Below are positions 9,051 to 19,200 of a stretch of 64,000 nucleotides of DNA, one piece after another. The notes under the pieces were generated by a model. The model worked only from the letters and a program-made list of their open reading frames with translations. It was not told the DNA's origin and did no database searches. The position numbers and the translations under genes are program-made. The DNA is from JAWKWH01 sp963669415 (GTDB taxonomy: Bacteria > Pseudomonadota > Alphaproteobacteria > Rhizobiales > Rhizobiaceae): the NCBI GenBank assembly GCA_963669415.2, contig CAXXPS010000002.1, forward strand, positions 496,001 through 560,000. Direction: 5' to 3'. Positions within the stretch are counted from its first letter, which is position 1. The number at the start of each line of letters is the position of its first letter.

Positions 9051-10643
9051 TCAGAGGGTCTGGTTATACGCACCAATTCCTTCGTTTTCACGCAAGATAT
9101 TGTCCACCGCCTCAAACATCTCGCGCTTGCGCTCTTCGGATACCGGGCTTTCGACGACGACAACCAACTCCGGCTTGTTTGATGATGCCCGAACAAGGCC
9201 CCAAGTCCCGTCATCTACGACGACGCGGACACCATTGACCGTTATGAGGTCAGCAATCGCATGGCCTCCGACCGTTTCACCAGCCGCATGCATCGCTTGG
9301 AAACGCTTCACAACACGATCAACAACGTCATATTTTGTCTCGTCAGCACAGTGAGGCGACATGGTTGGTGAACCGTATGTCAGAGGCAGGTCAAGATACA
9401 GATCGGCCATTGATTTGTCCGGATTGCGGTCGAGCATCTCGCAAATTGCAATCGCCGTCACCAACCCGTCATCGTAGCCTCTGCCTATCGGAGCATTGAA
9501 GAAAAAGTGACCCGACTTTTCAAACCCCGCGGCGGCGTTCAACTCGGCCACCCGGCGTTTGATATAGGAATGGCCTGTTTTCCAGTAGTCTGTGTTGGCC
9601 CCGTTTTCGTTCAAAACCGGATCGGTAGCAAACAATCCGGTTGATTTCACATCAGCGACAAAAACAGCACCCGGATTCAATGACGAAATGTCCCGCGCCA
9701 GCATCACACCGACTTTGTCGGCGAAAATTTCATTTCCCTCATTGTCCACAACACCGCAGCGGTCGCCGTCTCCATCAAAGCCGAAACCGACATCCGCACC
9801 GGTCTCCAGAACCCTGTCCCGGATGGCATGCAGCATCTTCATATCCTCGGGATTGGGATTGTAGCGCGGAAATGTGAAATCCAGCTCAGCATCAAGCGGA
9901 ATGACCTCGCAACCAATCTTTTCCAACAGTTGCGGTGCAAACACGCCAGCGGTGCCATTGCCGCACGCTGCGACGACCTTGAGCGGCCGTTCAATCGATT
10001 TTCCCTTAGCCAGGTCGGCCAGATATCTTTCGCGGAAACCCTCGACAAACTCGTAGGAACCGCCGACGGTAAGGTCGAAACTGGCGTTCAGAACAATGTT
10101 TTTCAGCGCGGACATCTCTTCCGGCCCGAATGTCAATGGCCGGTCGCAGCCCATTTTCACACCGGTCCAGCCGTTTTCATTGTGGGATGCGGTGACCATC
10201 GCAACGGACGGGAAATCGAGCTCAAACTGCGCAAAATAAGTCATGGGTGATAGCGAAAGACCGATGTCGTGCACCCGGGCGCCTGCCGCCATCAATCCCG
10301 AAACCAGGGCCAGTTTGATCGACATCGAGTAGGATCGAAAGTCATGACCGGTGACAATATCCGGCCCGGCGCCGCGCTGACGGATTAGGGTACCCAATCC
10401 CATGCCAAGAGCCTGGACGCCGGCCAGGTTGAGTTCCGGCTGGACATTGGATGCGGGATGGCCGAACCACCATCGCGCGTCATATTCGCGAAAACCGGTC
10501 GGTTTGATCAGCGGCACGTTCTCAAAATCGGCGCTGTTAGGCGTAATGTTGGATCTCGGAGTTGGAAACACTGGAACGATTTGCTTTCGTGGAATTGCCT
10601 GCCGGCTTGGTTCTACGCAATTGGAATTAATAACGGATTGCAT
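9051..10643 (-). CDS. Phosphomannomutase/phosphoglucomutase
   Basis: This 530-residue alpha-D-phosphohexomutase interconverts hexose 6- and 1-phosphates in the cytoplasm. The phosphoserine loop TASHNENG is near residue 153, and the metal-binding loop DGDGDR near residue 290. GHSYIKRR and a C-terminal phosphate-binding region (RASSNKPELVVVVE) follow. The ATG at 10643 is chosen; the open frame continues upstream into the tRNA-Pro gene, and that extension is not plausible as protein. About 50 N-terminal residues precede the conserved core (LIKPTGFREYDARW). It lies 31 bp upstream of the ManC-AGE gene and probably forms an operon with it: mannose-6-P to mannose-1-P to GDP-mannose. Confidence 0.9.
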   Translation of the reverse strand: MQSVINSNCVEPSRQAIPRKQIVPVFPTPRSNITPNSADFENVPLIKPTGFREYDARWWFGHPASNVQPELNLAGVQALGMGLGTLIRQRGAGPDIVTGHDFRSYSMSIKLALVSGLMAAGARVHDIGLSLSPMTYFAQFELDFPSVAMVTASHNENGWTGVKMGCDRPLTFGPEEMSALKNIVLNASFDLTVGGSYEFVEGFRERYLADLAKGKSIERPLKVVAACGNGTAGVFAPQLLEKIGCEVIPLDAELDFTFPRYNPNPEDMKMLHAIRDRVLETGADVGFGFDGDGDRCGVVDNEGNEIFADKVGVMLARDISSLNPGAVFVADVKSTGLFATDPVLNENGANTDYWKTGHSYIKRRVAELNAAAGFEKSGHFFFNAPIGRGYDDGLVTAIAICEMLDRNPDKSMADLYLDLPLTYGSPTMSPHCADETKYDVVDRVVKRFQAMHAAGETVGGHAIADLITVNGVRVVVDDGTWGLVRASSNKPELVVVVESPVSEERKREMFEAVDNILRENEGIGAYNQTL

Positions 10644-10729
10644 TTCTGATTGAGAGCGAAATTGCAAGAGGCAACGGAATTGGCGCTTGCGGCAACATCG
10701 GGTGGGCGCTATAAGCCCGCGGTCGGTCG

Positions 10730-10806
10730 CGGAGTGTAGCGCAGCCTGGTAGCGCACCTCGTTCGGGACGAGGGGGTCGCAGGTTCAAATCCTGCCACTC
10801 CGACCA
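10730..10806 (+). tRNA. tRNA-Pro (anticodon CGG)
   Basis: The 77-base cloverleaf includes an encoded CCA. The acceptor stem is CGGAGTG paired with CACTCCG. The anticodon stem CCTCG/CGAGG encloses the loop TTCGGGA, giving anticodon CGG at 10764-10766. The T arm is GCAGG-TTCAAAT-CCTGC. Its 3' half is duplicated at 55155-55217, which marks it as the integration site of the island downstream. Confidence 0.97.
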
Positions 10807-10817
10807 ATAATTTCAAC
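10755..10817 (+). repeat. attL direct repeat (tRNA-Pro 3' half)
   Basis: This is the left copy of the 63-bp direct repeat, covering the anticodon arm to the CCA of tRNA-Pro plus 11 bases downstream. It differs from the right copy only at 10765 (G here, T at 55165), which is the middle base of the anticodon. Confidence 0.93.
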
Positions 10818-10854
10818 GATTTATCTTGCTCACTGAAATGGCAATAAATCGCCT

Positions 10855-10874
10855 GTGTACGCTATGTGTACGCA
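10855..10874. promoter_or_regulatory. Tandem GTGTACGC pair, putative integrase arm sites
   Basis: GTGTACGC occurs twice (10855-10862 and 10866-10873), 11 bp apart, just inside the left end. The same octamer pair occurs next to the integrase at 55012-55032. Paired short repeats inside each end fit arm-type binding sites of a tyrosine recombinase; this role is inferred. Confidence 0.5.
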
Positions 10875-10924
10875 ATTCGGTTAGTTGTCCAAACTTCTCG
10901 CAAGATTTCCGAGTCGCTAACCGC

Positions 10925-10974
10925 TTCGCCGCTGGTTCGAATGCGGACCGAGGAACCAAATTATTCAACGACAT
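10925..10974 (+). repeat. Second 50-bp direct repeat, tRNA-3'-end-like, left copy
   Basis: This 50-bp sequence matches 55291-55340 with a single mismatch. It contains GGTTCGAAT followed by GAGGAACCA, which looks like the T loop and CCA end of a tRNA, but the flanking bases do not form a T stem. It lies 107 bp inside the left attachment repeat, whereas the right copy lies 73 bp outside the right one. Confidence 0.8.
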
Positions 10975-11361
10975 GATTTCCAACGGTATGACAAGCTGCA
11001 GAATATGTTCACGGTTTTTGTAACTATTGAAAATGAATTTCATAAATTGTCTGAAAACAGTCATTCGCCACAGGTTGTACGAATGTCCGAAAAGGGGCCG
11101 TCAGGAGACTGTCCGCTTTTGGGCAACGATTAGGACGAGCGGACATTCAATCAATTTCGAGACACTGATGTTTTCCGATTGCCGAAGGCCAATGGCTCTG
11201 ATCTACCGGCCAGAGATCAATTTAAATACGCAACCGTGACAATCCGCACAGAAGCTAACCCGACGTAGTGCTGAATAATCCACGTGTAATTTGTCGCTAT
11301 ACATCGCTAGTCCAACACCTCGCCAAATTCGCTGTGGTGAGCAAAATCTCCGGGGCCTTTC
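10975..11361. other. Left-end non-coding stretch of the island
   Basis: I see no gene here. The part around 11085-11150 (GTCCGAAAAGGGGCCGTC, GCGGACATTC) resembles the 3' part of the dispersed intergenic repeat described at 27631 and 60161. The rest is featureless. Confidence 0.5.
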
Positions 11362-11598
11362 ATGCGGATTTCCAAGCCAAAAGTAACGTCTATTGATCCA
11401 CACTATATCAATGAATGTGAGGAGGCCCTGGCGCCTGCCTTCAATGATCTGTCGGATTTCGCGGAGCAGCGAGGTTGGAACGGCACGGTTGTCGCCATGA
11501 CGCTGCTATCGCTGGCAAAGTCCAATCTCAGCCACAAGAGCGCTGGTGCGGAATTTGAAAGAGTTCTCCAGGCAGTGAGAGCATCAGCCTTAAAGTAG
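11362..11598 (+). CDS. Small hypothetical protein
   Basis: This is a 78-residue open frame from an ATG, with no family I recognise. It is predicted to be mostly helical, with no signal peptide or membrane segment (ECEEALAPAFNDLSDFAEQRGW, then LLSLAKSNLS). The ribosome-binding site is weak. It lies 82 bp upstream of the PilZ gene on the same strand. Its amino-acid composition is protein-like and no better frame overlaps it, which is the main support. Confidence 0.45.
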   Translation: MRISKPKVTSIDPHYINECEEALAPAFNDLSDFAEQRGWNGTVVAMTLLSLAKSNLSHKSAGAEFERVLQAVRASALK

Positions 11599-11680
11599 CC
11601 GATCAATTGCAACAGTCTGTTGTTACTGTCCGGTAATCGGTTGGCGGTACTGATAGGACGGGCGGAGAAAGGATGCAGAC

Positions 11681-11965
11681 GTGGAAACGAGAGTTTTCGT
11701 CGAACGGCGAAGCATGCACCGCCACCCCGTCAACATGCATGGCAAGATCGTTCGCGGTGGTGATCATCCGGATTCCATTTGCAGCATCCGCAATATGAGC
11801 CTGATGGGTGCAGAACTGCGCGTCGGCAGTGATCTGCAGATCCCCGACCGGTTTCAGCTGGTTGTTCGCGCTGAAGGCCGCACCTACCAGTGCCGCCGCC
11901 ATTGGCGGCAGGGAAGAAGATTGGGCGTGGAGTTCACCGAGTTTGAGACCGATCCGTTGGTTTAG
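11681..11965 (+). CDS. PilZ-domain protein
   Basis: This is a stand-alone PilZ domain of 94 residues, a family that binds cyclic di-GMP and alters motility or surface output in the cytoplasm. The N-terminal basic motif is RRSMHRHPV and the second motif is the D/NxSxxG-type NMSLMGAEL; the end (RRLGVEF) closes the barrel as usual. Translation probably starts at the GTG at 11681, with AAAGGA 7 bases upstream. A diguanylate cyclase gene of the same island (25858-26868) could provide its ligand; that link is inferred. Confidence 0.8.
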   Translation: METRVFVERRSMHRHPVNMHGKIVRGGDHPDSICSIRNMSLMGAELRVGSDLQIPDRFQLVVRAEGRTYQCRRHWRQGRRLGVEFTEFETDPLV

Positions 11966-12198
11966 AACAGTTTGAATGATCACTGTACCCATTGAAACGC
12001 TGGCGTTCGATTAGGAATGCCGCCGCGAAGCAGAAATGGCCGCAGTGTGGACCGGGCTGACTTTCTGTATGAGCCACAATCATCTTGCGCTACGTCAATT
12101 GATAAGGACAAAAGCATGTCGACAATGATCGGCAAGATACATCAACGTTTCAGTTTTTCGACTTGTGTGTGATTAACAGGAAATGTGTCTAGCCAAAA

Positions 12199-12774
12199 TC
12201 ATGCTTCGCAGCTTATCGATGCGCTATCGAAACGGCTTGGTATGCGGGCTCTTTTATCTACTTCCAATTGAGATGGACCTACAGCAGTTTTTCCTGATCC
12301 AAGTAGAACAGCCACTGCTTGAGCGCTGATTGGTGATGATCCAAACGGACTAAACCGACCGAAAATTGAAGCCGATTGAGTTTTGACCACAACTTGAACG
12401 CTCGTAAACCCGTTCATGACCATGGTCATGACATCTACTTCACCGAGATCAGACGGAACCGCCGAAATAACTGTGGTATCGCCCCGACATCCCGATAGTT
12501 TTTCACGCACTCGCTCAATCTCGTCAGCAGTAGATTCGAACATCGGCAATTCTTGCGCAGCCTTGGATGCAGCTGAGTTTGCAATAAGCTGAACCATCTC
12601 TATTCGTCGGTTTGCGCTTATGAAATCAACCGAGAGCAAGACAACTGACATCAAGAAACAAAAACAGATGATTAAGTTTGTGCGGGTTGCCCATATTGGC
12701 CAGCGATAATTGTTTTCCGGAGTATTCGCGCGAGGCGACTTATCAAGAACGTCCACGTTTGGCGTATCGACCAT
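12199..12774 (-). CDS. Single-pass membrane protein, Tad-like, hypothetical
   Basis: This 191-residue protein has a 30-residue cytoplasmic N-terminus, one membrane segment (about residues 31-53) and a helical stretch rich in Ala (ANSAASKAAQELP). The helical N-terminus after a membrane anchor resembles TadE/TadG pseudopilins, as does its position 112 bp downstream of a TadG-like gene on the same strand. The rest has no recognised domain. Two cysteines occur outside the membrane segment. Function unknown; a minor pseudopilin or envelope scaffold is possible. Confidence 0.6.
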   Translation of the reverse strand: MVDTPNVDVLDKSPRANTPENNYRWPIWATRTNLIICFCFLMSVVLLSVDFISANRRIEMVQLIANSAASKAAQELPMFESTADEIERVREKLSGCRGDTTVISAVPSDLGEVDVMTMVMNGFTSVQVVVKTQSASIFGRFSPFGSSPISAQAVAVLLGSGKTAVGPSQLEVDKRARIPSRFDSASISCEA

Positions 12775-12886
12775 GGTTACCGCGTCACCCTAGGCTGATA
12801 GCAACCTGATAGCTGCATTAGATTTGGTTCAATCGTTTATAATGCAATGACCAAGTGAAAATTTCGTTTTTACGGTTGCAGCGATC

Positions 12887-14152
12887 CTAACGAGCCAATC
12901 TTATATCAGCAGCGCCATCCGACAGTCCTGCCGGAACTGGAACATCTGTTTTGTGATAGTCAGTGTTCAGAACAAGTGTAGGATACTTGTGTAGTTGAAC
13001 TGAGTTAGCAATTACCGCCGTAAACTCCGAAAGATCGGCGACCGGCTTTTGCGATGAAACAAGGAAATTTCCTCTGGGCAAATAAATCGTGCCAACAAGT
13101 CGCCTTGCGTTCTCGCTGACAATTTCGAAATATCGGCCCGACGGACTGGCGCGATCCTCGAAAAACAGGAGACCTGTGAGTGGTCCGTTGACTGGGGCTG
13201 ACAAGTCGACCGTTGATGTGTTGGCAAACAAAAAGACTGCTTGGGTGCCTGTCAGGTAAAAGCCAACATGTTCACCTTGCAAAGAAGCAGTTTTCGCAAC
13301 CGTCAACGGACCATCCTTTATGATGTAGACGCCTGCACGTAATGTCGCTTTCGCACTCCCGGTTATCAACATGCCGCCACAGTAGACGCCCGGATTAAGA
13401 ATATGACTGCCACTATTGATCATGAATCCGTTGTGGTCGCATGAACCGTAAGTCGGCGCTGGCCAACTTGCCAGAGGATCTTTTATCGATGGACAGTCGG
13501 TCGTTGGATTCGGATTGAAGTTTGACATTCCATCACTGGTTCCACCGGCGCTGCAAATGAGCGCGGCATCCAAAATTGAATCCTTGTATGATGTGATCGC
13601 ATATCGATCAGTGGAATTTGAATATACACTACATCCATTAGCTTTGATTTGAGCAGCGCCCGTAAGAGTAACAGAGCTGGACATTGTTGGACTCAAGGAG
13701 AGAACGCAAATTGATGTGCGGCCTGCCGTTTGAGCCGTAGCTGTTGCCACGATCGGTGTCACCTTGGAAGAGATCAGATGTGCAAATACTGGTGCCCAGT
13801 TTTCCGAGATCGTCACCGTAATCGAATATTGGTCGGGCATCTCCGCTTTGACAACGGTACTTGGATTGTCGACAAACTGTGAAGAGGCAAATTCTTCGGC
13901 ACTTTTAATTATGTCGGTTGCCGCTCCGCCGCCAAGTGATATCCGATTGGCTGCTGCCAGAGCCGCGGCATCGGCATGGTTTTGAAACTCAGCCCTCTTT
14001 TTTGTCGCCACGCCGTAGTCTAGCGCCAAACCCAACCCAAACAGCAGAGGAAATGCGAGCAGGGAAACGATGACTGCAAAGTTGCCTGACGCATCCGAAC
14101 AAAAATCATTTAGCTTCCGCATACCAAAAAAATTCCTGAATCGCCGAAACAA
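12887..14152 (-). CDS. TadE/TadG-like pilus-assembly-related protein
   Basis: This 421-residue protein has the TadG layout: a short basic cytoplasmic tail, DASGNFAVIVSLLAFPLLFGLGLALDY as membrane segment (about residues 21-47), then a pseudopilin-like helix KKRAEFQNHADAAALAAANR. A long beta-rich extracytoplasmic region follows. TadG-like proteins are minor pseudopilins or assembly factors of Flp/Tad pili. No TadA, CpaB, CpaC or Flp gene is in the window, so it is either an orphan or served from elsewhere. It is divergent from, and clearly homologous to, the broken gene at 14601-15842; both share GCxxYSNST/GCAIWSNST, SLICSAGG/ALICSAGG, and PGVYCGG blocks. Confidence 0.75.
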   Translation of the reverse strand: MFRRFRNFFGMRKLNDFCSDASGNFAVIVSLLAFPLLFGLGLALDYGVATKKRAEFQNHADAAALAAANRISLGGGAATDIIKSAEEFASSQFVDNPSTVVKAEMPDQYSITVTISENWAPVFAHLISSKVTPIVATATAQTAGRTSICVLSLSPTMSSSVTLTGAAQIKANGCSVYSNSTDRYAITSYKDSILDAALICSAGGTSDGMSNFNPNPTTDCPSIKDPLASWPAPTYGSCDHNGFMINSGSHILNPGVYCGGMLITGSAKATLRAGVYIIKDGPLTVAKTASLQGEHVGFYLTGTQAVFLFANTSTVDLSAPVNGPLTGLLFFEDRASPSGRYFEIVSENARRLVGTIYLPRGNFLVSSQKPVADLSEFTAVIANSVQLHKYPTLVLNTDYHKTDVPVPAGLSDGAADIRLAR

Positions 14153-14600
14153 ATTCGACCTTTTCAGCGCCAGCTTAACAATAAGGCATTTACTTCATCT
14201 AAAATTAGACTCGAGAATTGGCGTTTCTTGATGACGATCTGTTAAGCATTAAAGATTCACTGGATCAGTCGCGGCCGGATCGAAATTTGTGGTCCGGTAC
14301 CCGAATTAACTGCTGCTGATATGTACTTGCCCGTGTGACCAACTTTCAGCCTAGACCAAATTGAACTCAACAATATCTCTTTCTTTCCGAGATAAACCGC
14401 TTAGACGAATTTGGATCATCCCATTCTCCAAATTCGGATAAATACCAAATGATTTGTTGCTGATCAGTATGTTGGTATCACAACTAACAGCTGGTCCATA
14501 AGCTGAAGATCTAATTTTAGTTGCAAACTGGCAATCAGAATTAGCGGATTATTCAGTTCTATTAGGTACATTTATTTCCTCAGTTTCGAGGACGATAACC
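14153..14600. other. Intergenic region between divergent Tad-like genes
   Basis: This 448-bp AT-rich stretch holds no gene. It should carry the promoters of both divergent TadG-like genes. It contains the inverted repeat listed separately at 14406-14436. Confidence 0.6.
14406..14436. promoter_or_regulatory. 10-bp inverted repeat with 11-bp spacer
   Basis: CGAATTTGGA and TCCAAATTCG form perfect 10-bp arms separated by 11 bases. It lies in the shared upstream region of two divergent TadG-like genes, which suits an operator or a stem-loop in the leader of the left gene. There is no T-run, so a terminator is unlikely. Confidence 0.5.
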
Positions 14601-15842
14601 ATGCGCTTTTCGCGATTTACTCAAGACAGAAACGGAAACGTAGCGATTACAATGTCCTTGGCCGCTGCTGTCCTAATTGGTGCAGCTGGGGTTGCTGTCG
14701 ATTATGCCGGATTGTCCCGCCAGCACACCGAGATGCAGGATGTCGCGGATACTGTCGCGCTTGCCTCCATTCGCGCGCTTGGCTTGCAAGACGGCAAGAA
14801 GTTGAATGCCGCCAATCAGTCCAGTGCCGAAAATTCAGGACTCGTATTTCTCGAGGGCAGCGGAATCTCGTTTCAGGAAAAAGAGGTGGTCATTGATCCT
14901 GACAAGAAGACCGCAACGGTTACCATTTCGAGTGATGGTCAACTCTAGCTGGCCAAAATACTAGGCATTCAGACTTCTAAAGTGTCAGTGCGAGCGGTGG
15001 CAACCGCGGTACAGGAGCCGTCGGCTTGCATCATTGCGCTGGATCCATACGCAGCGGAAGGAATCAGATTATCCACCTCGGGGGCCATTGAAGCAGTCGG
15101 CTGTGCGATTTGGTCAAACTCCACGTCATCTACCTCGATAAACGGCGGTGGAAGCGGCCATATGGAGGCGTCATTGATATGCAGCGCCGGAGGAGTGAAT
15201 GTTGGTGCTGGTTTCACCTTCACGCCATCTCCGAATACGAACTGCGCACCCATCGTCGACCCGCTGGAAAGCTACAATCAGCCACTGCCCGGTCCTTGTG
15301 ACGAAACGGCTCTTTCATTGGCAGGTACGGGCACCCATGTCGTTTATCCAGGCGTCTATTGCGGTGGTATTCAACTGCAGGGAACAGCAACGGTTGAGTT
15401 CAAACCCGGCATTTATCATATCGTCGATGGGCCTTTGAAAATCGGTGCGGGTGCTAGTGCTGAGGGCAGCGGTGTATCTTTTGTCATGAGCGGTGCAGGT
15501 TCGTCGGTCGATTTTACCGGATCGACGAGTGTGTCATTTTCCGCACCGACATCGGGTGTCACGGAAGGTATTCTATTTTCATCTGCACGAAATGCCGCAG
15601 CTGAAGATTCGAAAATTGCTGGTAGTGTCAATCTCCACATAGAAGGAGCAATCTATCTTCCTACACACAACGTAAATGTTGCGGGAAAGAGTTCCCTGTC
15701 GGTTCCTCCAACGCACAGTCTCCTCATCGCCGGAACGTTTCATTTTGCCAGCACACTCGTGGAAGTTCGTAGCGACTACGATCTGGCGACCATGAAAACA
15801 CCTGCTGGGTTAGCCTACACGGGCATCCGTTTGTCTGAGTAG
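14601..15842 (+). pseudogene. TadE/TadG-like gene split by one in-frame TAG
   Basis: Two consecutive open stretches in the same frame (14601-14948 and 14949-15842) together encode a TadG-like protein of normal layout. They show a short basic tail, a membrane segment at about residues 16-34 (TMSLAAAVLIGAAGVAVDYAG), a pseudopilin helix, and a beta-rich exported region with PGVYCGG and YLPTHNVNV. A single TAG at 14946-14948 interrupts it inside the block that reads NWAPVFAHLI in the intact paralogue at 12887-14152; the codons after the stop (LAKILGIQTSK) continue the homology without a frameshift. The ATG has a GAGG upstream. It is either a recent nonsense mutation or read through; a sequencing error is the simplest alternative. 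Confidence 0.8.
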
Positions 15843-16278
15843 TGAGAGCCTGTGTATTTTCCTCGCAACTGCATAGAAAACCCGCTTTCCCCCGGTTTGA
15901 ACATTGGTTTGTAAAAACAAACGGCAGCATTGTCCGCAATCCAGATTCTGAAAATCTAAAGCCATATTGTCTGCTTTCAGGTTTGATGCGAATGCCAGTG
16001 AACGTCTGTATTGGGGGCGCGAAGCGGTCCTACGAATTATACAAGTCAAGCGGCCAGTTTAGGCCGAAATCGAAAGAGCGCGATCCGCGAACGAGTGTCA
16101 GCTTCGCGCCTCCAATCCGGCCGTTCGTCAGTTCTCTACCAAATCCTGAAAGCGGACATTGCAAATTTGGGTAGTCAATGTCCGCAGAGCGGACAATCCG
16201 GCCGTTCAGCATCTGACGTGAATTGGCACGAATACGAACCGCCGGAGCTCGCCAATCGGTAGATATGTGGGACAGGTG
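15843..16278. other. Intergenic stretch with dispersed-repeat copy
   Basis: No gene is seen. 16011-16040 and 16101-16160 both resemble the dispersed repeat (see 16101). Confidence 0.6.
16101..16206 (+). repeat. Dispersed intergenic repeat, copy 1 (3' part)
   Basis: GCTTCGCGCCTCCAATCCGG, CCGTTCGTC, CCTGAAAGCGGACATT follow in order, the same order and spacing as copies at 19595, 27631 and 60161. A second GTCCGCAGAGCGGACA hairpin follows at about 16180. Function unknown. Confidence 0.6.
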
Positions 16279-19200
16279 CTAATTTCCGTTTCTCAAATCC
16301 TCAACATGCTGTGAGTAAAAATCAACAGTATCCTGAAATGAGAAATCGACATAAGAGACATGATCTGGAAATCGCTCAACGAGGGTCTTGGCTGCATCAA
16401 TGCACTTTTGAAAAGCGGGTATCGCTTCTTCAATGTTCCCGTTGGATTCCATCACTTCGCCAATTCCGCATTGTGAAGTCAGCTTCAACTCCGAACTAAA
16501 ACTGTCAGCTGCCGTCGCGCCAAGCTGTTCAGCGAGTGACAAATAATTACCATAATGTTTCAGCGCAGCATCGGTATGGCCATCTTCTGCATAAAACAAA
16601 CCGATATTCTCCACCGCGACAAGAATATCGCTTCGCAATTCCGCATCATCTTGATCTGTAGAAAGCAGGCTGACATTTTTTTCGAGACTAATGGTCCAAT
16701 TTGAGATCATTAAATTTGAGGACGAGTCTTGATCACTATCTACAAAGTGATTCCCGATTGCTTCGAATGAATTGGCCAGCTGACGCACCCACTTTGAATT
16801 GCCGGGATCACTTCCAACCAGTCGTTCGTTGATCCTCAAGCCAGCTCGATGAGAGTTGAGTGCTTCGTCGAATTCATCAGTAAAATAAAGAGCATATCCT
16901 ATTTTGCTGTGCAACTCCGCAAGATGAGACAGATGGTTTGTAGCTTCCGGATCGGAAGCGCCTAATTCTTTAATGATCGCCAAACTTCTTCGGTAGCTGA
17001 CAAGCGCCTCTCGTGGCATCTCCAGATCAAGTTGAACCATACCCACATTCTCAAAAGATTGAGAAAGCAGCAGTTGAAACCGACTGTCTTCAGGAAATTT
17101 GTTAACGGTCTCCTGAGCAATCACAAGCACTCTGCCGTAAGCATCCAGCGCTTCCGTTAGTTCTTCACCATTGTAATGAAGACTGCCGATATTGGAGTTA
17201 ATGGCCATTAAATCGTGTTGCGCGACGAAGTTTTCGGGATCAATTGCGGCCAGTTTTTCCACGATCACTAAACTTTGGTTAAATGAACTGAGAGCAGATG
17301 CGGAATTCTGAAGGGCCGCATGGGCTTTGCCTGCATCAAGGTGGGCAAATGCCAATGCCCGCTGGCGTGAGACGTCTTGAGGATCAACACCCGATACTAT
17401 CTCCCTCATGGTGATAACGTTTTCGGCGTAGTCCAGCGCCTGGTCAAAATCGCCTAGTTCCATGAAAATATCGATCATATGACCTTGGGCGATAGATAAA
17501 TCCAGAATTGCACCGGTATCAACAATCCCAGTGTCAGCTTGGGTTTCATACAATTGCGCGCGAATGTTCATATTCTCAGTGAAGAAATCCCTTGCAGCCT
17601 CAATATTTCCTTTTCTGAGCATCACATGGCCCATATCCTCATATGAGGTTGAGAGCTTGCGCATCCAATCGTCTTTCTCAGGGAATAACCTGACTAGCTG
17701 TTCGCTTAGTTTCAATGCACTTTCATAGGATAGCAGTGCAGCATCAAAATCACTGCGCTTCATCCTAATGTCACCAACCTTACCAAACGCGACGGATAGA
17801 TCGTATTTAAGGAACTCGTCATTCGGATTGAGATCGGCTAATCTTTCCGCAATCAGCAGGCTTTCATCATAGGATTGGAGCGCGGCTATTTCATCACCCA
17901 CATTCGCTTGAACATCGCCCATCTTTTCGTAGGCGACTGACATTGCTCGCAACCAGTCCTGATTATCCGGATCATCCTCAACAATCATGCCAATCACTTC
18001 AAGAGCATCGCCATAAGCCTTGTGTGATTCAGACAGATCCCCAATCAGAAGTGCCAGTTCGCCGATATCGTGGAGTGTATAGAAGTGCTCGTATCGATCA
18101 AATGGGGGAAGGTCTTCGTCTATGATTTCCTCAAACAAAGAAACCGCTTGTCGATAATCTTCCAACGCCAAATTGTATTCTCGTTGTGCGCGGGCGGTGC
18201 CACCACTTACTGCGTATGTTGTTGCTTTGGAAAATGTGCGACCAACGAAATTTGCCTTCAACGCTTGTCGGGAGACTTCATCAATATCTGCGGCTTGGCG
18301 AAGCTTCGCTCGTGCGGTATCGAAAGCGCCTATCGCAAGTTGGGCTTCAGCCTCATCGCGTAACTTGGCTACGTTTTCATCTTCAGAACGAAGATTGCGC
18401 AGTTCGTTTCGAACTCTGTTAAACTGATCGGCAACATCCGTTAATTGGACAACACGCTCGCTACTGCTGAGTTGAGACATATTTGAGCTGATCAATGCGC
18501 CGTAAAGGGGAGCCAACGGTGTGTCAGATTGTAAGGCTACCTGCTCAACTTCCTCTCGTATTTCTGGACTGACCTCAGCCATTGCCAACAAAAGCCGTTC
18601 TCGTTCAGGCAGATCGCCGGTTTTTTCAGCGAAAAAGATCTCTGGCAGACCGTCCTCGACATATGGGATTTGACTACCCCGGGTTCGGTCATAAACTTCC
18701 TGACGAACCAGCGTGAGCACAGATCGAATTTCTAATCCATCAGTACCAAGAAATTTGACTAATGCCGATGTGAACGGGGAGTTGCCACCTTCACCGTCTG
18801 AAGCCGTCTTGCCGGGAGCGGCCGAGAAAGCAAACAGCGTATTTTCCGCCTTTCCCAAACGGCCAAGGCCAGGCCTGACAATGTCCGGCAGATTGAGAGC
18901 CTTTACGCCACGCCCATGTGGATCGGACGCCGTAGCAAATGGATCATCACGGCACGCGTCGAGCAAGATCAGACCTATTTTTGCGATTTGTGAAATCGTT
19001 TGCTGGATCTCGTTGAGCGGCAGACTTGAACTGTTCAGTGCCTCCAAAGAGGCGGAACTGGCATCTGTTGGAAGCAACCTATTCTCGCCGGCGATCTCCA
19101 CTCCGTGTCCGGCGAAAAACACCAAAGCCACATCAGCACCGGCCGCGGTATCGGCAAATTCTTCGAGCGCGCGACGCATCTGCCTTAGATTGCGGTTTGA

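Noticed and set aside
9020..9214. Longer N-terminus of the ManC-AGE protein
   Set aside because: The extra codons overlap the end of the phosphomannomutase gene and do not resemble a nucleotidyltransferase N-terminus.
10644..10757. Longer N-terminus of phosphomannomutase
   Set aside because: The frame runs into the tRNA-Pro gene.
10925..10974. A second tRNA gene from the GGTTCGAAT...GAGGAACCA sequence
   Set aside because: The T stem does not pair and no upstream acceptor, D or anticodon arms are found.
11362..11598. Small gene before PilZ as a toxin or antitoxin
   Set aside because: No partner gene and no toxin or antitoxin motif; kept as a hypothetical protein only.
12887..15842. A complete Tad/Flp pilus locus
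   Set aside because: Only TadG-like genes are present; no ATPase, secretin, platform or Flp pilin gene is in the window.
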